Assembly: GCA_900546645.1 (NCBI GenBank)
Contig: URDR01000018.1
Location: 1 to 42,802 of the forward strand
From: an uncultured Bacteroides sp.
GTDB taxonomy: Bacteria > Bacteroidota > Bacteroidia > Bacteroidales > Bacteroidaceae
DNA: 42,802 nt
Direction: 5' to 3'
In this document: positions 26,191 to 35,375 of the stretch, in pieces
How positions within the stretch are numbered: the first letter of the stretch is position 1
Layout of the letters: the number at the start of each line of letters is the position of its first letter
Notes under the pieces: model-generated
The model's input: only the letters and a program-made list of their open reading frames with translations
Database searches by the model: none
What the model was told of the DNA's origin: nothing
Position numbers and translations under genes: made by a program

Positions 26191-29001
26191 ATGAAGAAAA
26201 TGATTACACGGGCATGGGCTATCCTTATGCTAATAGCGGGAGGACTAAACTTTGCCTCTGCCCAAGAAGTTCCTCCATTGCCTACCGATTCAAAAGTACG
26301 TATCGGAAAATTGGATAATGGCCTTACTTATTATATCCGCCACAATGAACTTCCGGAAAAACAAGCCGATTTTTATATTGCACAAAAAGTAGGATCTATT
26401 CTGGAAGAAGATAACCAGCGCGGATTGGCTCACTTTCTGGAGCACATGTGCTTTAATGGTACAACCCATTTTCCAGGGAATTCACTCCGTGAATATCTGG
26501 AAAGCATCGGTGTAAAATTTGGAGTAAACCTCAATGCTTATACCTCAATTGACGAAACAGTTTATAATATTTCAAATGTTCCGGTAATCCGTGATGGGAT
26601 TATTGACTCTTGTCTGCTCATCCTGCATGACTGGGCTGACGATTTGACTCTCGACCCGAAGGAAATCGACAAAGAGCGTGGAGTAATTCACGAAGAATGG
26701 CGTACCCGCATGGGAGCTATGATGCGTATGTATGAGCAAGTATTCCCTGTGATGTATAAAGGAAGTAAATATGGATACCGCCTACCTATCGGAACCATGG
26801 AGGTAGTCGACCATTTCCCTTACCAGGCTTTACGCGATTATTACGAAAAATGGTACCGTCCGGACCAACAGGGAATTATTGTAGTAGGCGACATCGATGT
26901 GGATGCAGTAGAAAACAAAATTAAAAAGTTGTTCGCACCTATAAAAATGCCATCCGATGTAGCTCCGCGTGAATATTTTCCTGTACCCGACAATGACGAA
27001 CCCATCATTACCATTGCCAAAGATAAAGAGCAGGAAATGCCTTTCGTTTATCTCTTCCATAAACACGAAGTGATTCCTAACGAACAAAAAGGTACAATTA
27101 ATTACTTGGCTGTAAACTATATGACTTGGGCCATCGAGAGCATGCTGAACGACCGTATAAACGAACTGACCCAGCAAGCTAATCCTCCTTTTATTCAAGG
27201 ATTTATCTCGGATGACACCTATTTGCTTGCCAAGACCAAAGGGGCGTTTACCGGAATTGCCGTAACGAAAGAAGATGGTATTTTGTCAGGAACAGAGGCA
27301 CTGGCTACTGAAATAGAACGTGTACGCCGCTTCGGATTTACCCCCAGCGAATATGCACGTGCTCAGGCTGATTACCTGCGCGGACTGGAAGTTGCCTATA
27401 ACGAACGTAACAAACAGCGTACTCAGTCGTATGTCAATGAATATGTACGCCATTTTGTTGACAATGAGCCGATTCCCGGAATTGAGAATGAATATGCTAT
27501 CATGAACCAGGTAGTTCCCAATATCCCGGTAGAAGCCATCAACGCTTGGATGAAACAGCTTATCGGTGAAAAAAACATTGTACTCAGTGTATTCTGCCCG
27601 GATAAGGAAGGTATGAAATATCCTACTGAAGTTGAATTAAAGAACATCTTAGACAAAGTACGTACCGAAGATTTGCAGCCTTATATAGATAAGGTTTCAA
27701 ATGAACCGCTGCTGAAAGAAAAGCCTCAGCCTGGAAAAATTGTCAAGAAGGAAGAAGGCGCATTCGGCACCACTATCCTTACCCTAAGCAATAATGTACG
27801 TGTCATTGTGAAGCCTACCGATTTCAAGGCTGATGAGGTGCAAATGGCTGCATTCAGCCCCGGGGGTACTTCCCTCTTTGACGACAAAGACGCACTGCAG
27901 TTTAAAGTAATCAACGAAGTCGCTTCATTAGGTGGTTTGGGCAAGTTCAAGCAAACCGACTTAAATAAAGTTCTTGCCGGAAAAATGGCATCTGCCAAGG
28001 CTTCCATCGGTACTTATACTGAAGGACTCAGCGGAGGTTGTTCTCCAAAGGACTTTGAAACGATGTTGCAGCTTATCTACTTGCGCTTTACTGCACCGCG
28101 CGCTGACCAAGAAGCATTTACTTCATACATCAGCCGCCAGAAAGCTGCCTTGGCCAATCAAGAAGCAAACCCAAGAAGTGCATTTATCGATTCAGTCAAT
28201 GTAACTATCTATGATAAAAACCCACGTGTATTCAGCATGAAAGCCGAAATGATGGATCAGGTGGATTATAGCAAAATCATGGAATTCTACAAAGACCGAT
28301 TCAAAGATGCCGGCGACTTCACCTTCCTCCTGGTTGGAAATATTGACGTAGCTGAAGCAACTCCTCTGATTGAGCAATATCTTGGAGCCCTTCCTTCTGC
28401 CGGACGCAAAGAAAACTTCGGTTCTACCAACATCCGCTTCCGCAAGGGAAAGAATGTAAACAACTTTACCCGTGCACTGGAAACTCCGAAATCGAGCGTC
28501 ATCATTGTCAACTCAGGAACATGCAAGTATACGCTCCGCGACAAACTCATGATGAGTATGTTAGAGCAATTGCTCGACATTGTTTATACGCAAACGGTTC
28601 GTGAAGAAAAGGGAGGAACTTACGGAGTAGGCTGTAGCGGCGACATCAACAAGTATCCGGAAGAAAGAGCTGCCTTCCAAATCTACTTTGACACCGACCC
28701 GGCTCGTCGCGAAGAAATGGTAGGACTCATCCGCCAAGGTATCGACGAATTCATTGCAAAAGGTCCGAAAGCCGATGATCTGGCGAAAGTAAAAGAATAC
28801 ATGCTGAAAAGCTACCAGCAAAACCAGAAAGAAAACAGCTACTGGATGGGTGTGCTGAATGAGTATTACTGGAATCACATTGACGTAAACACCAACTACG
28901 AAAAAGAGGTGAACCAGATTACAGCAAAAAATCTGAAAACCTTTGCCAAGAAATTCTTCCGCCAAGGAAACCAAGCTGAAGTAAGTATCAATCCGAATTG
29001 A
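26191..29001 (+). CDS. M16 family zinc metallopeptidase (two-lobe, secreted)
   Basis: This 936-aa pitrilysin/insulinase-type protein has a signal peptide (about 1-24, ending ASAQ), so it should act in the periplasm or be surface-exposed. The inverted zinc motif HFLEH is at residues 81-85, with the distal Glu in ERGVIHEEWRTR. The N-terminal active half is followed by an inactive-type second half (from about 510) lacking HxxEH, the usual two-lobe clamp that degrades peptides. The conserved C-terminal R..Y motif of M16 proteins is present as VREEKGGTYGVG. It appears complete. Confidence 0.92.
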   Translation: MKKMITRAWAILMLIAGGLNFASAQEVPPLPTDSKVRIGKLDNGLTYYIRHNELPEKQADFYIAQKVGSILEEDNQRGLAHFLEHMCFNGTTHFPGNSLREYLESIGVKFGVNLNAYTSIDETVYNISNVPVIRDGIIDSCLLILHDWADDLTLDPKEIDKERGVIHEEWRTRMGAMMRMYEQVFPVMYKGSKYGYRLPIGTMEVVDHFPYQALRDYYEKWYRPDQQGIIVVGDIDVDAVENKIKKLFAPIKMPSDVAPREYFPVPDNDEPIITIAKDKEQEMPFVYLFHKHEVIPNEQKGTINYLAVNYMTWAIESMLNDRINELTQQANPPFIQGFISDDTYLLAKTKGAFTGIAVTKEDGILSGTEALATEIERVRRFGFTPSEYARAQADYLRGLEVAYNERNKQRTQSYVNEYVRHFVDNEPIPGIENEYAIMNQVVPNIPVEAINAWMKQLIGEKNIVLSVFCPDKEGMKYPTEVELKNILDKVRTEDLQPYIDKVSNEPLLKEKPQPGKIVKKEEGAFGTTILTLSNNVRVIVKPTDFKADEVQMAAFSPGGTSLFDDKDALQFKVINEVASLGGLGKFKQTDLNKVLAGKMASAKASIGTYTEGLSGGCSPKDFETMLQLIYLRFTAPRADQEAFTSYISRQKAALANQEANPRSAFIDSVNVTIYDKNPRVFSMKAEMMDQVDYSKIMEFYKDRFKDAGDFTFLLVGNIDVAEATPLIEQYLGALPSAGRKENFGSTNIRFRKGKNVNNFTRALETPKSSVIIVNSGTCKYTLRDKLMMSMLEQLLDIVYTQTVREEKGGTYGVGCSGDINKYPEERAAFQIYFDTDPARREEMVGLIRQGIDEFIAKGPKADDLAKVKEYMLKSYQQNQKENSYWMGVLNEYYWNHIDVNTNYEKEVNQITAKNLKTFAKKFFRQGNQAEVSINPN

Positions 29002-29015
29002 TATACACATACAAA

Positions 29016-29101
29016 AAAACGCCTTGATGTTTCAATCCGTTCATCAAGGCGTTTTAAAAAAACGTCAAGGCATTTCTTTCGATTCGCCTTGACGTTTTTT
29101 T
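29016..29101. terminator. Two tandem bidirectional terminators
   Basis: The first stem is AAAACGCCTTGATG (29016-29029) with CATCAAGGCGTTTT (29042-29055). The second is AAAAAACGTCAAGGC (29057-29071) with GCCTTGACGTTTTTTT (29086-29101). Both have T-runs on both strands and separate the M16 gene from convergent fhs. The stems share the GCCTTGA core and look like duplicated, diverged copies. Confidence 0.88.
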
Positions 29102-29117
29102 ATGACACGAGAGTAAT

Positions 29118-30785
29118 TTAAGACAATCCTTCTATCTCTCCGTTAACAATATCGATATGCAAAGCCTGAGGCTCTTTCGGCAACCCCGGCATACGCATGA
29201 TTTCACCAGCCACAATTACCAGCATCTCGGCTCCTGCATTAATTACAATATCACGCACTGCAAAGTTAAATCCATGAGCCACACCATATTGCTTAGGATC
29301 GGTAGAGAATGAATACTGTGTCTTGGCAATACATATCGGGAAATGAGTAAAGCCTAAATCTTCAATCATCTTCAACTTCTTGCGAGCTGCCGGAGAAAAC
29401 AACACCTGCTTAGCGCCATAAAGTTCGCAAGCCACTTTTGCCACCTTTTCTTCTACCGAATCAGTTTCTTCATAAGCAAAGTTTAATGGTTGTGAAGGAT
29501 TCTTTTCAATCGTATCGACTACCAGTTTAGCCAATTCTATTGCACCATCTCCTCCTTCAACAAAGGCATTATTCACCGCAAATCCGATTCCGTTTTCCTC
29601 ACAGTGCTGGCGGACAAATGCAATCTCCTCGTCTGTATCATTTGCATAGCGGTTGAAAGCCACCACAACGGTCTGACCGAATGACTGCAGATTTTCAATA
29701 TGCTTATCCAAGTTTTTAACTCCCTCTTTCAGTCCTTCCATGTTCGGCTCCTTAATCTGTTCTACAGCCACTCCCCCATGCATTTTCAAACCTTGGGCTG
29801 TAGCCACAATCACAGTCAGTTTAGGCTGAAGTCCTGCTTTACGGCACTTGATGTCATAAAACTTTTCAGCACCCAGATCGGCACCGAATCCTGCCTCTGT
29901 AATGGCATATTCGCCGAAAGTCATGGCAAGTTTTGTAGCCAGCACCGAGTTACAACCGTGCGCGATATTTGCAAACGGTCCCCCGTGTACAAATGCCGGT
30001 GTATGTTCTGTAGTCTGCACCAAGTTTGGAGCAATCGCATCTTTCAGCAATACGGTAATAGCTCCTGCCACACCTAAATCTTTTACCGTAAAAGGCTTAT
30101 GGTCAATCGTGAATCCCAGCAAAATATTTTCGATACGACGGCGCAAGTCATCTTCATCTTTTGCCAGACAAAGAATAGCCATAATTTCAGAAGCCGGTGT
30201 AATATCAAAACTTGACTCACGGGTTATACCGTTTGTTTTACCTCCCAGCCCGGTAATGATATAGCGCAAGCCACGATCATTCACGTCGAGTACACGATTC
30301 CATAGCACTTCTTTCAAGGCAAAACCATTGTCTTGATTCTGGTACATATAGTTATCAAGCAATGCTGCAATCATGTTATGGGCAGAAGTTATGGCATGGA
30401 AATCGCCGGTAAAATGCAAGTTAATCTTTTCCATGGGAAGTACTTGCGCATAGCCTCCTCCGGCAGCTCCCCCTTTCATTCCGAAGCAAGGTCCCAGTGA
30501 AGGTTCACGAAGTGCACAGAAGGCACGCTTTCCAATCTTGTTCAACCCCAAAGCCAAACCGATAGAAACTGTAGTCTTACCGATACCTGCTTTGGTAGGA
30601 GTAATAGCCGTCACCAAAATCAAGTTACTTTGCTTTACTTTTTCTTCATCTATCAAGGTTTCAGGAACTTTGGCAATATAACGTCCATAGTTCGAAATTT
30701 CATCCACGGGGATGTCATAATCACGAGCCACCTGCTTAATCTTGGTCAGTTCAATACTGCGAGCAATTTCTATATCCGATTTCAT
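29118..30785 (-). CDS. fhs: Formate-tetrahydrofolate ligase
   Basis: This 555-aa enzyme makes 10-formyl-THF from formate, ATP and THF for one-carbon metabolism. The ATP loop TPTKAGIGKTTVSIGLALGLN lies near residues 66-86. The family segments EPSLGPCFGMKGGAAGGGYAQV, FTGDFHAITSAHNM and FVHGGPFANIAHGCNS are intact. The length is normal. It is monocistronic, with TATCTTTG on the minus strand at 30810-30817 as the likely -7 element. Confidence 0.95.
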   Translation of the reverse strand: MKSDIEIARSIELTKIKQVARDYDIPVDEISNYGRYIAKVPETLIDEEKVKQSNLILVTAITPTKAGIGKTTVSIGLALGLNKIGKRAFCALREPSLGPCFGMKGGAAGGGYAQVLPMEKINLHFTGDFHAITSAHNMIAALLDNYMYQNQDNGFALKEVLWNRVLDVNDRGLRYIITGLGGKTNGITRESSFDITPASEIMAILCLAKDEDDLRRRIENILLGFTIDHKPFTVKDLGVAGAITVLLKDAIAPNLVQTTEHTPAFVHGGPFANIAHGCNSVLATKLAMTFGEYAITEAGFGADLGAEKFYDIKCRKAGLQPKLTVIVATAQGLKMHGGVAVEQIKEPNMEGLKEGVKNLDKHIENLQSFGQTVVVAFNRYANDTDEEIAFVRQHCEENGIGFAVNNAFVEGGDGAIELAKLVVDTIEKNPSQPLNFAYEETDSVEEKVAKVACELYGAKQVLFSPAARKKLKMIEDLGFTHFPICIAKTQYSFSTDPKQYGVAHGFNFAVRDIVINAGAEMLVIVAGEIMRMPGLPKEPQALHIDIVNGEIEGLS

Positions 30786-30809
30786 AGTCTCCTTTTAAAA
30801 ATTAAGTCA

Positions 30810-30817
30810 CAAAGATA
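30810..30817 (-). promoter_or_regulatory. -7 element of fhs
   Basis: TATCTTTG on the minus strand matches TAnnTTTG and lies 24 bp before the fhs start codon. Confidence 0.5.
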
Positions 30818-30945
30818 GTAAAAATCGGTTGAAATACAGATAGATTTGAAAAGAAATCACTTTCTATAAGTAAGATCGAGCGCAACCCAACAAGAACTTT
30901 ATCCAAAAGCACGTTTCTGACCTGCTATTGCTCCTGCCTTTTCAC

Positions 30946-30953
30946 TATATTTG
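30946..30953 (+). promoter_or_regulatory. -7 element of the fimbrillin-like gene
   Basis: TATATTTG matches the consensus and lies 25 bp before ATG 30979. A TTG at 30928-30930 is nearer than the usual -33 spacing. Confidence 0.5.
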
Positions 30954-30978
30954 CAGTAGGATTTTAAATTTAATAGAG

Positions 30979-32796
30979 ATGAGACTCAATAGACTTATAT
31001 TGGCAGCTGCAATGATGTCATTGGCTGCATGCAGCAAGGAGGAAATCCCCGAAGTACCGAAACCGAATCAGGAACAGACCGGAAAGCCGGGGGATAAGCC
31101 GGAAGACAAGCCCGTAATTGACGAGAGCATCTGCATGAAGCTCAGCCCGACACTTCAGAACATGGTCGAAGCAAGGAGCGGAGTGATTACCCGGTGGCAG
31201 ACCGGGAACAGGATGGGGCTGTTTACGGAAGGAACGAACCTTGAATACACCTTCAACGGAGAAAGCTGGACTGCTGCACAGCCCTACGAGGTGAAGAAGG
31301 AACAGACCGTATATGCATACCACCCCTATGTGAAAGGAGAGATTAGCACGGTGAATCCTTTCATCTATTTCGATATATCCAAGCAGGAGGATGTGATGTA
31401 TGGTCAGTGTACCGTGAACTCGGATTTCACTGTTGCACAGCCCGAAATGAAGCATGCGCTCTCCCTTGTCCGCATTAAAGTGGTGCGTGACGAATATCTC
31501 GGTGAGGGAGTGATTACGGATATGGCGATGGATAATGTACCGCGTACCATTGAAATGGACTATATAAGTGGCTTGTCAGGTCCTGAGGGCGATGAAAGAA
31601 TTTCTATCCCTATCGGAGGCGGATTCATGCTCGATGACGAACACCCGACAATACCGGAGGCTATTCTCCCTACATGGGGGTCAAACTATGGTATTTCCCT
31701 CTCCTTCAGTCTGGACGGGGAGCGGAAGGAATATGTATTCCCGGAATCTGACAGGTGGGAAATGGGGATGATTTATACCTATACCATCAAGATTAAGGGG
31801 AAATACAATGCGGCAGTCAACAGGGAGGATGTGCCCATTGACGTGCAGTACTGGAGTCAGTTCGGAAAGACGGATGACATCGTATTGAAGGAAATCGATT
31901 TCGGTGATTTTGAAAATTCATTCTGGATTTCTACCAATCATACCCAGTTCGGATATGACTGTTACCAAAACGAAGGAAAGCCGTTCGGATTGTTCTATTC
32001 GCATTTTGATTCGAATGGATTCGATGGCAGGATGCGGTTCGTGTTCATGAGACCGGGTACGGACGAGATTGTAGAGAAGTTCCAGCCCATTGACATCAAG
32101 GTGGATGGTTGGGACGGAAAGAAGGTCCAGTGCTATGTGACTGCTGCACCGGGTACATACCAGCTCGTGCCTCTCTTCCAAAGGAAAGGAGAATCGACTT
32201 GGTTCAAGGCAAGAGGATATGACAGGGAAGGAACAGATGAAGACTGGCAATATGAGGTGAAAGCTCCGGCACCCGATAATCTACCGTCACTGAGGAATAT
32301 CTTCTTGGAGAAGGAAGAAAAGAATTCGAATTTCTTTAGCTATGATATTCCCTATAATCAGCCCTGCAATGTGGTATATACTCTCTCCAACAAGGGAAAA
32401 GGTGCGCTCAAGGGAGAAATCAAGGCAGTGTGGGAAAGAGAGTTCAAACCCAAATCCAACTCGTACCGACTGGGAACGAGAAGGGAGGATGCGGTCAACA
32501 ATACTGAATGGTTTGATGAGATTGGAACGGTGAAGGTGGATATTCAGCCGGGAATCCGTTACTGGAAAGGAGTTGTAGAGTGTAAGGTCACGAAGTATTA
32601 TCCGAGACCTGAACATGATAAAGTTGAATACGCAAGTCCCGTAATTCACCTCTATTGGAGAGCGGAAGGTACACAGGAATGGAAGCTGCTCCGCCTCGAT
32701 GCGGACTACCTCTTCAACCGGGACTACACGGGTCCGGACATCTGGGACGAGACGCTGAACTATATTAATGTAAGTCTGGAGGATTGGTATCAATGA
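30979..32796 (+). CDS. Fimbrillin-like (Mfa-like) lipoprotein
   Basis: This 605-aa lipoprotein has the lipobox LAAC (MMSLAACSKEE), a Pro/Lys/Asp linker (GKPGDKPEDKP) and a fimbrillin/Mfa-like domain (RWQTGNRMGLFTEG...YTFNGESWTAAQPYEVKKEQTVYAYHPY) over about residues 50-300. An unassigned second half, probably beta-sandwich, follows. Such proteins are exported, lipidated and, in fimbriae, assembled by donor-strand exchange after protease cleavage. No minor pilin or regulator gene is adjacent, so it may be a stand-alone surface protein. I used ATG 30979 because the signal follows at once and the longer frame starts in the promoter. About two thirds of its Arg codons are AGA/AGG, unlike the nearby core genes, which suggests transfer. 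Confidence 0.75.
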   Translation: MRLNRLILAAAMMSLAACSKEEIPEVPKPNQEQTGKPGDKPEDKPVIDESICMKLSPTLQNMVEARSGVITRWQTGNRMGLFTEGTNLEYTFNGESWTAAQPYEVKKEQTVYAYHPYVKGEISTVNPFIYFDISKQEDVMYGQCTVNSDFTVAQPEMKHALSLVRIKVVRDEYLGEGVITDMAMDNVPRTIEMDYISGLSGPEGDERISIPIGGGFMLDDEHPTIPEAILPTWGSNYGISLSFSLDGERKEYVFPESDRWEMGMIYTYTIKIKGKYNAAVNREDVPIDVQYWSQFGKTDDIVLKEIDFGDFENSFWISTNHTQFGYDCYQNEGKPFGLFYSHFDSNGFDGRMRFVFMRPGTDEIVEKFQPIDIKVDGWDGKKVQCYVTAAPGTYQLVPLFQRKGESTWFKARGYDREGTDEDWQYEVKAPAPDNLPSLRNIFLEKEEKNSNFFSYDIPYNQPCNVVYTLSNKGKGALKGEIKAVWEREFKPKSNSYRLGTRREDAVNNTEWFDEIGTVKVDIQPGIRYWKGVVECKVTKYYPRPEHDKVEYASPVIHLYWRAEGTQEWKLLRLDADYLFNRDYTGPDIWDETLNYINVSLEDWYQ

Positions 32797-32918
32797 TTAT
32801 TATGGTTATAATTATTATAAATATAATAATCGCTATAAAACCAATGTTGAGTGAAAGGCTGAAAAGAAATTTTTAGGAAGAGAACTATTTTCCCCTATCG
32901 GAAACTTCAAATAATAAC

Positions 32919-33203
32919 ATGGAACACGGAGAAATCATATTGTACCAGCCGGATGATTCTCTTAGATTAGAAGTGCGGTTAGATGGAGATAATGTATGGT
33001 TAAATCGTTCACAACTTGCTGAACTATTTGATCGTGATGTCAAGACAATAGGTAAACATATCAATAATGCTCTTAAAGAAGAACTGGATAATGTTCCAGT
33101 TGTCGCAAAATTTGCGACAACTGCTGCTGATGGTAAAGTTTATCAGACTGAGCATTATAATCTTGATATGATTATATCTGTAGGTTTTAGAGTAAAATCA
33201 TAA
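32919..33203 (+). pseudogene. RhuM-family protein, truncated after 94 aa
   Basis: The sequence MEHGEIILYQPDDSLRLEVRL...VWLNRSQLAELFDRDVKTIGKHINNALKEELDN and then YNLDMIISVGFRVKS is the N-terminal domain of RhuM-type (virulence-associated, phage- and toxin-island-linked) proteins, usually about 300 aa. Here the frame ends in TAA just after VKS and no continuation of the family is seen downstream. It has no function I can assign and is probably a remnant of a mobile island. Confidence 0.7.
33099..33121. repeat. 23-bp near-perfect palindrome inside the rhuM remnant
   Basis: Arms GTTGTCGCAAA (33099-33109) and TTTGCGACAAC (33111-33121) are perfect complements around one A. It encodes the VVAKFATT stretch. 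Confidence 0.8.
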
Positions 33204-33353
33204 GAAGTATTTACAACTAATTATTCCTCAATATTTTATAAGCAATAAGTCAGGAATATGGTCGTTGTCTTTAATTGTACATTCTAAAGGATGAAGATTT
33301 AACATTTTTATTATTTCTTAGCTTATTTGACTTATTATCACCTGTTCGTACAG

Positions 33354-33777
33354 TCAGAGTACTTCTTCCGAAAGTTGCTCGGGCTCCTCGTCCGTCACCT
33401 TATGTTGGTTGACGCCGGGAAAGTAGTGACGCGCGTAAATCATCTGTTGCCGGATGTTGCTGGTCGTCACGTACCGCCCAACATTCTATTAATTTATGAG
33501 CATGCTCTAGCGGGTGATAATAAGTCGGTGAGTTGTCCCATCAAGCCGAAGAGGAACCGGAAATTATTATTTACCAGTTCGTGGTCACCTTCGATGAAGC
33601 AGTCCTTGACAAGCGTTCTCATAGCCGATACCTCGTCTTTCTTGGATACGGGCATGAACTTGGAGAACTGCGAAAAAGTTGGTTCTGCCATGAGGGCTAC
33701 ATACATCTCCTTTTTACCGCAAAAGGTTTTCCGAACTCCACCATCAAATAAACCTTGCGCAACTTCTTTTCTTCCAT
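33354..33777 (-). pseudogene. Broken minus-strand ORFs, possibly phage tail-gene remnants
   Basis: Read on the minus strand, ATG 33777 opens MEEKKLRKVYLMVEFGKPFAV. Adding one A in the A-run near 33713 would join it to MYVALMAEPTFSQFSKFMPVS...NNFRFLFGLMGQLTDLLS (to 33494). A third frame then carries VTTSNIRQQMIYARHYFPGV...EEPEQLSEEVL with a stop at 33354. The small acidic first protein followed by a frame-shifted second piece resembles phage tail-assembly chaperone genes, but this is a guess. Both pieces are disrupted. The rest of the gap 33204-33984 has no gene I can support; it is AT-rich and holds the upstream region of the sigma factor gene. Confidence 0.4.
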
Positions 33778-33984
33778 AAACGTATTTTTTATTTTCCGAT
33801 AGATATAGGACGGAAAAAAGAAAGAATGTGGAAAAACGGAAAGGAAAGTGCAGGAACTCCGTGATATTTTCCGCTATGCTTATATGGGAGGGAGTGCGTT
33901 ATATTTCTTTAACAATATAATATAGTGAACTTTGCCTTATTTTGCGTCTTTTTATATAACACACAGAACAATAACCCTATTTGC

Positions 33985-34500
33985 ATGAATAAATTTACGA
34001 TAGACATAGATGAAACATTCAAATATTATTATCGCCCGTTATGCTTGTACGTACTGCACTATGTTCACGACACGGATATTGCAGAAGACATCGTACAAGA
34101 CAGTTTTTCTATCCTATGGGAGAAATTAAGAATCAGTGGAGCCGAGATAGAAAATGTCAAAGCCTACCTTTATACGACTGCCCGTAACCGCAGTCTAGAC
34201 TATCTGAAGAAGGAGGAGATTTATGATCCGAATCTTTCCCCTTCTGATTTTGAAGATACGTTGAGCGATGAGGAAGCGGAGGAACGTTCGGTCAGGGAAG
34301 CGCAGATGTGGACTGCCATTGATGCCTTGCCCGAACGCTGCCGTGAGATATTTTTGCTGAATAAACGAGACGGCATGAAATACAGGGAGATAGCCGCCAA
34401 ATTCCAGATTTCCGTGAATACGGTGGATAACCACATCAGCAAGGCACTTCGGCTGATACGGGAAGGGGCACAGAAAGTTTACGCATTTTTATTTAACTAA
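33985..34500 (+). CDS. ECF RNA polymerase sigma factor (FecI-like)
   Basis: This 171-aa group IV sigma factor has region 2 (FKYYYRPLCLYVLHYVHDTDIAEDIVQDSFSILWEKL) and region 4 (ALPERCREIFLLNKRDGMKYREIAAKFQISVNTVDNHISKALRLIR). I chose ATG 33985 over the in-frame 33925 because region 2 then starts at the usual distance. Its paired anti-sigma gene starts 71 bp downstream. In Bacteroidales these sigma factors switch on the receptor operon when the outer-membrane receptor binds its ligand. No canonical TAnnTTTG is seen close upstream, so it may be transcribed at a low level or by itself. Confidence 0.92.
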   Translation: MNKFTIDIDETFKYYYRPLCLYVLHYVHDTDIAEDIVQDSFSILWEKLRISGAEIENVKAYLYTTARNRSLDYLKKEEIYDPNLSPSDFEDTLSDEEAEERSVREAQMWTAIDALPERCREIFLLNKRDGMKYREIAAKFQISVNTVDNHISKALRLIREGAQKVYAFLFN

Positions 34501-34571
34501 CATTCACAAATTCTGCATAGTGAATTTGCCTGCAATCCCAGTCATTAATATGAAGACTAAAACAAAAGAGT

Positions 34572-35375
34572 ATGAGAACCACGGATGAAAAATGCCTTCA
34601 CTTTGTCTTGCACCACTATCAGAAGAACAAGTTGGATACGCAAAAAGCATTGAAGGCTTTCAAAGAGAAATACCAGATAACGGAACAGACACGAAAATCC
34701 TTCCGTCTGTGGTGGATACTTCCCGGTATGGTGGCAGCCATTCTGGTCGTAATTCTTATTTATCCCCGCTTCCGGGAAAACAGAGCATGGAAGGAGGTAA
34801 TGGCTTACTCGCACCCCGTGGATTATATGCTTCCGGACAGTTCCTCCATAACCCTGTTCCCGCATTCCTCCGTCCGTTTCCACGCAAAAGATTACCAGAG
34901 TTCCAGCCGCAGGGTTCACATGGAAGGTAAAGTCGCGTTTTCTATCAAGCATGATAATGCCCGCCCGTTTACGGTAGAAGGAAAACTGTCCCAAGTCAGA
35001 GTATTAGGTACTGTTTTTACCGTTGATGAGAGTCATGCAGACACAACTGTCGTGCAAGTCATGTCAGGAAAGGTACAGTTTTCGGCAATCGGGCAATCGG
35101 ACACCGTGATACTAACCGGAGGCATGACAGCGCAAGTGACGGGAGAGCGAAAAGATATACAGATAATCAAAGAAGGGAAAACGGGCAGCTTCATTTTCGA
35201 CAATACCCCGCTACCTAAAGTGCTTGAAGAACTGTCGAAGTTCTACAAGGTGAAGTTGGTTGCCAATAAGACAGACAGGCGGCTGACAGCCAGTTTTAAG
35301 GACAAAAGACTTGATGAGATTATTGAGATTATAGAAAAAGTGTTGAATGTAAGAATCGAAAAGAAGAAACAATGA
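34572..35375 (+). CDS. FecR-like anti-sigma factor
   Basis: This 267-aa inner-membrane regulator has a cytoplasmic N-terminal segment (about 1-44), one transmembrane helix (about 45-66, FRLWWILPGMVAAILVVILIY) and a periplasmic FecR beta-domain (about 75-180). A C-terminal DUF4974-type domain (FIFDNTPLPKVLEELSKFYKVKLVANKTDRRLTASFKDKRLDEIIEIIEKVLNV) follows. It holds the ECF sigma factor until the receptor's STN domain signals. Its stop overlaps the receptor start by 4 bp (ATGA), so production is coupled. Confidence 0.92.
   Translation: MRTTDEKCLHFVLHHYQKNKLDTQKALKAFKEKYQITEQTRKSFRLWWILPGMVAAILVVILIYPRFRENRAWKEVMAYSHPVDYMLPDSSSITLFPHSSVRFHAKDYQSSSRRVHMEGKVAFSIKHDNARPFTVEGKLSQVRVLGTVFTVDESHADTTVVQVMSGKVQFSAIGQSDTVILTGGMTAQVTGERKDIQIIKEGKTGSFIFDNTPLPKVLEELSKFYKVKLVANKTDRRLTASFKDKRLDEIIEIIEKVLNVRIEKKKQ

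Noticed and set aside
32795..32831. AT-rich inverted repeat after the fimbrillin-like gene
   Set aside because: The 9-bp arms are all A/T apart from one pair and no T-run follows, so it is too weak to call a terminator.
33327..33779. 150-aa plus-strand ORF
   Set aside because: The minus strand of the same DNA gives protein-like sequence (FSQFSKFMPVS, NNFRFLFGLMG), whereas this reading lacks any family character.
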